DNA of 10,267 bases from Methanothermococcus okinawensis (lineage in GTDB: Archaea; AGJL01; Methanococci; Methanococcales; Methanococcaceae), in contig DQVU01000130.1 of the NCBI GenBank assembly GCA_015661585.1, positions 1 to 10,267 of the forward strand, given 5' to 3'. The notes under the pieces were generated by a model. The model did not search any database and was not told the DNA's origin. It saw only the letters and a program-made list of their open reading frames with translations. Positions 6,688 through 10,267 of this stretch are shown here, in pieces. Position 1 is the stretch's first letter; the number at the start of each line of letters is the position of its first letter. The translations under genes were made by a program, and so were the position numbers.

Positions 6688-7473
6688 CTACACTATCAGC
6701 TTTTTGCCAACGTGTCCATATATAAAGTTGTTCAATTTACTTAAAATCTTCGTAGCGTATAGACCTGTGCAGTGGAGGGGCATTATAAATTCAAAGTTGT
6801 GCATAGAGAGATAATCGTATATCATTTTTATATATTCCTTTGAGGCGTGCATTAGATGGAAACCTCCCACAACTCCCCTAACCCTCTTGTTTATCTTCTT
6901 AGCGTATTCTATAACGTTGATTATCCCACTGTGGGCACATCCTGTAAATACTACATCCTCAACAATTATAAACATATCGTCATTTACGTAGTCTATTTTA
7001 TGTGTTCCGTCTTCCAACACCATATAAAATGGATCTTTCTCGTAGGGGAGCAACCTTTCAACTTTTCCAGATACTATCATATCCCTTTCATAGTGGGGTT
7101 TATCATCTACAAGTATTAGATTCTCCCTCCTTAGACACTCCTTCAGTTTTTTATCTATCCCTATGTATCTTCCCTCTATATATCTATCTACAAAGGCTTC
7201 TGGATGGATATAGATAGGTATCTTAGGCCTACTTTCTCCTTTCTCTATAAAGTATTTCAATCCATCTGCATGGTCGTAATGACCATGACTTATAACTATA
7301 CAGTCAAAGTTGTCGTCCTCCCCTATTAATTTCAAATTCCTCTTTAACGTATAAGGATCCTGGCCAGTGTCAAACAGTATTTTTTTATCTTCAGTTTTTA
7401 CAATGATAGATAAACCATGTTGGGCGATATAGGGTTTACTGGCGATGTTATCAATAAGGACTACGATTTCCAT
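6688..7473 (-). CDS. MBL-fold metal-dependent hydrolase, COG1237 family
   Basis: The 261-residue protein is a metallo-beta-lactamase-fold enzyme. It shows the family start VVLIDN, HGLSIIV at 19-25, LFDTGQDP at 33-40, the metal motif SHGHYDHADG with His63, His65, Asp67 and His68, FTGCAHSGI with His181, GGFHL with His206, and MPLHCTG with His234. COG1237 includes the M. jannaschii enzyme annotated as the dihydropterin-ribofuranosylaminobenzene-phosphate synthase of methanopterin synthesis (MJ0301, from memory). This gene could be that enzyme or a paralogue of unknown substrate; the motifs cannot tell which. ATG 7473 is preferred because GGTGG precedes it; the GTG at 7482 lies in that site. It is divergent from the radical SAM gene. 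Confidence 0.85.
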   Translation of the reverse strand: MEIVVLIDNIASKPYIAQHGLSIIVKTEDKKILFDTGQDPYTLKRNLKLIGEDDNFDCIVISHGHYDHADGLKYFIEKGESRPKIPIYIHPEAFVDRYIEGRYIGIDKKLKECLRRENLILVDDKPHYERDMIVSGKVERLLPYEKDPFYMVLEDGTHKIDYVNDDMFIIVEDVVFTGCAHSGIINVIEYAKKINKRVRGVVGGFHLMHASKEYIKMIYDYLSMHNFEFIMPLHCTGLYATKILSKLNNFIYGHVGKKLIV

Positions 7474-7479
7474 AAGAGC

Positions 7480-7484
7480 CACCT
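7480..7484 (-). promoter_or_regulatory. Ribosome binding site of the MBL-fold gene (GGTGG)
   Basis: On the minus strand GGTGG precedes the ATG at 7473 by six bases and overlaps the alternative GTG start at 7482, which favours the ATG. Confidence 0.6.
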
Positions 7485-7507
7485 ATTAAAATCAACTAGA
7501 ATATTTA

Positions 7508-7516
7508 ATTTATAAG
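7508..7516 (-). promoter_or_regulatory. Possible TATA box of the MBL-fold gene
   Basis: CTTATAAAT on the minus strand lies about 35-43 bases before the ATG at 7473, a workable distance for an archaeal promoter with a short leader. The surroundings are AT-rich, so chance matches are likely. Confidence 0.35.
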
Positions 7517-7624
7517 AAGTTAAATTATTACCAATATATGTAAATGGAAGCTGATATATCTATTAAGTTCTCATGACTTAAGGCTAAATAGGATTTAGAT
7601 TAAATTTATTATAAATAATAACCT

Positions 7625-7655
7625 ACCTTAGTTTCATACAAAGTACTAAATAAAA
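7625..7655 (+). repeat. Short intergenic repeat, copy R4
   Basis: It begins ACCTTAGTTTCATACAAAGT and matches the copy at 9781-9811 (ACCTTAGTTCCCATTAAAGT) at roughly 26 of 32 aligned positions with two small gaps. It stands about 50 bp before copy D of the longer element. In the frame that reads LVPIKVV in other copies it reads LVSYKVL. Confidence 0.45.
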
Positions 7656-7704
7656 ATGAAATTATCAATAACAATATAAAAATATAAAAATAATAAATAA
7701 AAAA

Positions 7705-7830
7705 GCCGGTAAATCACTTAAAAAAGGATAAATCTCCTTTATACTATAACTTTCTCAGATATTCTTAGAAGGTTAGGTATGAATTCACCACACTGGTAGG
7801 AATTACATCCGTGGTATATCTGAAACTAAA
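7705..7830 (+). repeat. Intergenic element family, copy D, with a long bulged helix
   Basis: The left core GCCGGTAAATCACTTAAAAA ends in GGATAAATC (7726-7734). Bases 7738-7755 pair with 7767-7783 in a 17-bp helix with one bulged A (7746) and an 11-nt loop (7756-7766). Three pairs are U-G in the + transcript only. AAAGGA (7723-7728) can pair with TCCTTT (7735-7740) as a competing hairpin, and ACCAC (7787-7791) with GTGGT (7811-7815). It lies upstream of the radical SAM gene in the same direction. Confidence 0.5.
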
Positions 7831-7888
7831 ATATAATTAATAATAATCCGACATATGGATCACTTCCATATACACCTTTATACTTTGG

Positions 7889-7896
7889 TATATAAT
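7889..7896 (+). promoter_or_regulatory. Possible TATA box of the radical SAM gene
   Basis: TATATAAT stands 40 bp before the ATG at 7936. A start site about 25 bp downstream would give a short leader carrying the GGGGT ribosome site. It lies inside the upstream open frame, which argues against that frame being translated. Confidence 0.4.
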
Positions 7897-7926
7897 GGGA
7901 ACTGGTATTTATTAAACTCTCATCTT

Positions 7927-7931
7927 GGGGT
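7927..7931 (+). promoter_or_regulatory. Ribosome binding site of the radical SAM gene (GGGGT)
   Basis: GGGGT followed by AACT precedes the ATG at 7936. The same spacer occurs before trpG. This supports 7936 over the frame-extending ATG at 7855. Confidence 0.6.
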
Positions 7932-7935
7932 AACT

Positions 7936-8649
7936 ATGAAGATATTTGGAATAATAGATCTATCCACCTTAGACTATCCTAAGAAATGTTCCTCCGTTGT
8001 ATTTATGAGTGGTTGTAATATGAGGTGTGGATACTGTCACAACTACATACAGATGAAGAAGAATACCTACAACATCCCCCCCTACAAGGTCTATAGAAGT
8101 ATAGATCTAACCTTTTCAGAGGCTATAGTAGTAAGTGGGGGGGAACCTACGGTGCAACCCCAGGCTCTAATGGAGTTTTGTAGGATAGTGAAGAGAGAAG
8201 GAAACCTCCCAATAAAATTGGATACCAATGGATCCAACGTAGATATTGTAAGGGAGTTGATCCAGGAGGGGCTTATAGATTACTTAGCTGTAGATGTTAA
8301 GTGTGCCTTTGAAAAATATTGGGATATTGCCCAATACGACGGTAGTAAAATAGAGAGTAACGTAAAAAAACTTATAAAAATCTGTAAGAAGGAGGGTGTT
8401 TTCGTCGAGTGTAGAACCACATATATACCAGAGAAAATGGATAAGAGGGACATCTACACTATTGTTAGGACTGTGAAAGACTGTGATCTCTACGCCCTAC
8501 AGCAGTTTGACAGGGAGCACTCCTGGAAGGAGGAGTACAGGAGGATGAGAGAACCTACCTTAGAAGAACTTGTAGAGTTGGGAAAGATAGCCAAGGAGTA
8601 TATTCCCAGTGTCGTTGTGAGATCTAAGGAGGGGATACTATATCTTTAG
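7936..8649 (+). CDS. Radical SAM activating enzyme, NrdG/anaerobic ribonucleotide reductase type
   Basis: This 237-residue radical SAM protein probably installs the glycyl radical on the class III ribonucleotide reductase NrdD. The cluster motif CX3CX2C is SGCNMRCGYCHN with Cys27, Cys31 and Cys34, and the SAM-contact motif VVSGGEPT follows with Gly68-Gly69-Glu70. The beginning KIFGIIDLSTLDYP and the length are typical of the archaeal/anaerobic activase group called NrdG2 (TIGR02495, from memory; M. jannaschii MJ1227 type). The open frame continues 27 codons upstream to 7855, but that part is His/Tyr-rich, unlike the family, and contains a TATA-like box. No nrdD is in the window, so the partner is inferred. 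It lies 273 bp before the endonuclease gene, probably as a separate transcript. Confidence 0.88.
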   Translation: MKIFGIIDLSTLDYPKKCSSVVFMSGCNMRCGYCHNYIQMKKNTYNIPPYKVYRSIDLTFSEAIVVSGGEPTVQPQALMEFCRIVKREGNLPIKLDTNGSNVDIVRELIQEGLIDYLAVDVKCAFEKYWDIAQYDGSKIESNVKKLIKICKKEGVFVECRTTYIPEKMDKRDIYTIVRTVKDCDLYALQQFDREHSWKEEYRRMREPTLEELVELGKIAKEYIPSVVVRSKEGILYL

Positions 8650-8687
8650 TTTTATGTATTAATTATTATTAATAAAATAAAAATAAT

Positions 8688-8717
8688 AAAAAACTCAGTT
8701 TTCCAACACTTAAAATA
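8688..8717 (+). repeat. Very diverged possible copy of the short repeat (R7)
   Basis: AAAAACTCAGTT, TTCCA and TTAAAATA occur in the order seen in the 6642-6618 copy, but with three gaps. It lies 39 bp after the radical SAM stop and 20 bp before copy E. AT-rich chance similarity is possible. Confidence 0.2.
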
Positions 8718-8734
8718 ATAATATAGTAAAAATA

Positions 8735-8860
8735 GTGGAAAAATGGTTAAAGAGATAAATGAGGAATTTATCAGACGATCATCTGAATACTGTCATCTAA
8801 GGTAGGAAAATGATATATCCTCCCTTTTGGAATTCTGCACCTCTATCAGCGTATATAACT
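8735..8860 (+). repeat. Intergenic element family, copy E, with three successive hairpins
   Basis: The left core GTGGAAAAATGGTTAAAGAG ends in ATAAATG (8755-8761). Hairpins: GATAAAT (8754-8760) with ATTTATC (8766-8772), seven perfect pairs and a 5-nt loop; TCAGA (8771-8775) with TCTGA (8782-8786); AAGGTAGGA (8799-8807) with TCCTCCCTT (8818-8826), eight pairs and one mismatch around a 10-nt loop. The tail GGAATTCTGCACC then GTATAT resembles copy D. It lies upstream of the endonuclease gene in the same direction. Confidence 0.45.
8852..8858 (+). promoter_or_regulatory. Possible TATA box of the endonuclease IV-like gene
   Basis: TATATAA stands about 65-70 bp before the ATG at 8923, predicting a leader of about 45 nt. 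It is at the end of copy E, in a place where copy D also has GTATAT. Confidence 0.3.
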
Positions 8861-8922
8861 TGTTTTGCTGTTAAAGTTTTAATAATTAATATATTATTTT
8901 TAAATAAATTAACTGGGATAGC

Positions 8923-9756
8923 ATGTTAAACTTTGGAACTGCAGGCATACCTCTAAATACAAAACCAAGGACTACTAAAAACGCCTTTTACCTCCTAAGG
9001 AAGATGAATTTAAATGCCATGGAGTTAGAGTTTGTCCATGGAGTCAATATAAAAGAGAAAGGTGCCAAGGATCTGGTGGAACATTCAAAGAAGATTGTAG
9101 TAAGTGCCCATGCACCCTATTATATAAATCTAAATGCAAAGGAAGAAGAAAAGGTTGAGAGAAGTATAAACCATATAATAAATACTGGGAAGATAATCAA
9201 CATCTTTAACAAATACTCTGATGCTAATAGAAATATCGTTTTCCATCCAGGGTATTATCTTAAGATGGATAAAAAGGATGTATATAAGATCATGGTGAAG
9301 AACATAGGAAGGGTAATAGACTACCTGAAGGAGAACAAGATAAATGTGATGTTGAGGCCAGAGACTACTGGGAGAATTACCCAGTTTGGGGACTTAGATG
9401 AGATACTCTCCCTCTCCCAAGAACTTGGAATACTACCCTGTATAGATTTCGCCCATATCTATGCAAGGAGCATGGGGAAGATAAACGACTACAACGCCTT
9501 TTACAAGATACTGGAGAAGGTGGAAAATACCTTAGGAAAAAAGGGGATATATGATATGCATATCCATATATCAGGGATTGACTATGGAAAGGGAGGAGAG
9601 AAGAATCACCTTCCCCTTAAGGAGTCGAACTTTAATTACAGATCTCTCCTAAAGGCTCTGAAGGATTACGGTGTAAGGGGCACTGTCATCTGTGAGAGTC
9701 CGAGGTTGGAGTACGATGCCCTTATCTTAAAGAGGGAGTACGAGGAGTTGGAATAA
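8923..9756 (+). CDS. nfo: Endonuclease IV-like AP endonuclease / xylose isomerase-like TIM barrel
   Basis: The 277-residue protein matches the endonuclease IV family (M. jannaschii MJ1614 type, from memory), which cuts DNA at abasic sites in base excision repair. Metal-ligand candidates in order are His63 (SAHAPYYIN), His108 (VFHPGYY), Glu147 (RPETTG), Asp175 and His178 (CIDFAHIYAR), His213 or His215 (MHIHISG), His229 (KNHLPL) and Glu258 (ICESPR). By eye, the Asp of the E. coli D-x-H pair (Asp229, His231) is Lys227 here (KNH), so the third zinc site may differ. The start FGTAGIP is the family's usual beginning, and GGGAT at 8915-8919 precedes the ATG. It converges on glmS with 147 bp between. 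Confidence 0.87.
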   Translation: MLNFGTAGIPLNTKPRTTKNAFYLLRKMNLNAMELEFVHGVNIKEKGAKDLVEHSKKIVVSAHAPYYINLNAKEEEKVERSINHIINTGKIINIFNKYSDANRNIVFHPGYYLKMDKKDVYKIMVKNIGRVIDYLKENKINVMLRPETTGRITQFGDLDEILSLSQELGILPCIDFAHIYARSMGKINDYNAFYKILEKVENTLGKKGIYDMHIHISGIDYGKGGEKNHLPLKESNFNYRSLLKALKDYGVRGTVICESPRLEYDALILKREYEELE

Positions 9757-9758
9757 TA

Positions 9759-9778
9759 GTTATTATAAGTTATTATAA
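9759..9778 (+). repeat. Perfect tandem 10-bp duplication after the endonuclease stop
   Basis: GTTATTATAA occurs twice head to tail, starting three bases after the TAA at 9754-9756 and ending just before the short repeat copy at 9781. It is AT-rich and may be slippage. Confidence 0.6.
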
Positions 9779-9779
9779 A

Positions 9780-9811
9780 AACCTTAGTTCCCATTAAAGT
9801 AGTAATTAAAA
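9780..9811 (+). repeat. Short intergenic repeat, copy R1
   Basis: It contains TAGTTCCCATTAAAGTAGT (9785-9803), identical over 19 bp to the reverse complement of 6618-6636. It lies 24 bp after the endonuclease stop, in the gene's orientation. In one frame it reads LVPIKVVIK. Confidence 0.75.
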
Positions 9812-9842
9812 TTTTGTTTTTAAACCTTTTCTTTATTTTTTT
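9812..9842 (+). terminator. U-rich terminator of the endonuclease IV-like gene
   Basis: The tract has runs of four, five, four, three and seven T in about 31 bases, 55-85 bp after the stop and before convergent glmS. This fits archaeal U-tract termination. On the other strand it is A-rich. Confidence 0.45.
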
Positions 9843-9903
9843 ATTCTAATATTTCTGTAATTATTCTCATTATTTTTAAAACTATCACTTTGAAGGGATG
9901 AAA

Positions 9904-10267
9904 TTACTCCACAGTGACACTCTTAGCAAGCCCCCTTGGTTTATCCACATCCCTACCAAGTTTTACAGCCTTATAGTATGCCAACAACTGACAAACTGGT
10001 GCATAGAGGAAGGGACTTACCTCCTCCAATACATCAGGTATCTCTATGAGGTGATCCACCGCCTCTATCTCCACAGGTGATATGGCAACTACCTTACCAC
10101 CTCTAGCTTTTATCTCCTCTATGTTAGATACTACAGATCTGAAGAGATTACTACTGGAGGATGGCACAAGGGCTATAGTGTCCATGTTCTCGTCTATAAG
10201 GGATATGGTACCATGTTTCAGAAATCCACTACTCATACCCTCTGCATGTAAATACGTGATCTCCTTG
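9904..10267 (-). CDS. glmS: Glutamine-fructose-6-phosphate aminotransferase, C-terminal part (5' end beyond window)
   Basis: GlmS makes glucosamine-6-phosphate from fructose-6-phosphate and glutamine, the first step to UDP-GlcNAc. About 120 C-terminal residues are present; the frame is open to the window end, so the start lies beyond base 10267. They belong to the second SIS (sugar isomerase) domain. The read KEITYLHAEG, then SSGFLKHGTISLID, matches the GlmS block whose usual form is [25 protein letters not shown]. The C-terminus DKPRGLAKSVTVE is the family's near-invariant end. The ATG at 10236 is internal, not a start. It is convergent with the endonuclease gene. Confidence 0.95.
   Translation of the reverse strand, partial: KEITYLHAEGMSSGFLKHGTISLIDENMDTIALVPSSSSNLFRSVVSNIEEIKARGGKVVAISPVEIEAVDHLIEIPDVLEEVSPFLYAPVCQLLAYYKAVKLGRDVDKPRGLAKSVTVE

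Larger units (their letters stand above)
7474..7935. other. 462-bp divergent promoter region between MBL and radical SAM genes
   Basis: Nearest the MBL gene is a minus-strand TATA-like CTTATAAAT (7516-7508). Then come AT-rich sequence, a diverged short repeat (7625-7655), copy D of the intergenic element with a long helix (7705-7830), and a TATA-like box at 7889-7896 before the radical SAM gene. An open frame from 7855 joins the radical SAM frame but looks untranslated. Confidence 0.6.

Noticed and set aside
6856..7217. Two plus-strand open frames inside the MBL gene
   Set aside because: Both lie antisense to conserved metal-binding motifs and lack family resemblance.
7855..7935. N-terminal extension of the radical SAM protein by 27 residues
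   Set aside because: The extra residues do not look like the family, the segment holds a TATA-like box, and ATG 7936 has a good ribosome site.
8743..8805. 20-codon frame MVKEINEEFIRRSSEYCHLR inside copy E
   Set aside because: It overlaps two perfect hairpins, and the aligned positions in other element copies do not encode it.
8797..8866. Minus-strand stretch reading VIYADRGAEFQKGGYIIFLP
   Set aside because: It looks protein-like but has no start, reaches a stop quickly, and lies in the tail of a non-coding element.
1112..9903. tRNA genes, CRISPR repeats or transposase genes in the gaps
   Set aside because: No TTCRA-type T-arm with acceptor pairing, no regularly spaced direct repeats, and no transposase-like open frame were seen.
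9898..10080. Plus-strand open frame inside glmS
   Set aside because: Antisense to the invariant GlmS C-terminus.

Overview
The window reads as part of the chromosome of a methanogenic archaeon of the order Methanococcales (Methanocaldococcus, Methanotorris or Methanothermococcus type). The evidence is the gene set (archaeal core-type methionine synthase, a COG1237 metallo-beta-lactamase-fold protein of a family linked to methanopterin synthesis, archaeal endonuclease IV-like protein, archaeal NrdG-type radical SAM activase, AdeC-type adenine deaminase), GGTGA-type Shine-Dalgarno sites, heavy AGA/AGG and ATA codon use, and very AT-rich intergenic DNA. The assignment rests on recognition by eye, not on a database search.

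Layout: 1-510 is the 3' end of trpE and 521-1111 is trpG (tryptophan entry enzyme, both +). 1609-2394 (+) is an HD-domain phosphohydrolase of the YhaM/COG3481 type. 2809-3321 and 3318-4295 (both -) form a two-gene operon with a 4-bp ATGA overlap, in which a methionine synthase precedes a helix-turn-helix regulator. 4567-6273 (-) is adenine deaminase. 6688-7473 (-) is the COG1237 MBL-fold enzyme. It is divergent from a radical SAM activase at 7936-8649 (+), which is followed by an endonuclease IV-like gene at 8923-9756 (+). 9904-10267 (-) is the C-terminal part of glmS, cut by the window edge. Apart from trpE-trpG and metE-HTH, the genes are metabolically unrelated and look like independent housekeeping units.

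The unusual part is between the genes. About 24% of the window (roughly 2.5 kb) is non-coding, with gaps of 270-500 bp even between co-oriented genes. Five of these gaps hold what looks like one degenerate family of elements, each about 120-135 bp, with an A-rich left core, a central hairpin and a semi-conserved tail. Copies lie at 1332-1460 (+), 4345-4469 (-), 6453-6585 (+), 7705-7830 (+) and 8735-8860 (+). A second, shorter repeat has the core TAGTTCCCATTAAAGTAGT. It is identical over 19 bp at 6618-6636 (-) and 9785-9803 (+), with diverged copies at 2588-2609, 7625-7655 and probably 4305-4338. A strong hairpin at 2407-2453 follows the HD gene. G-U wobble placement in three of these hairpins is asymmetric and points to structured RNA from a definite strand. 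I found no tRNA, rRNA, CRISPR array, transposase or phage gene.
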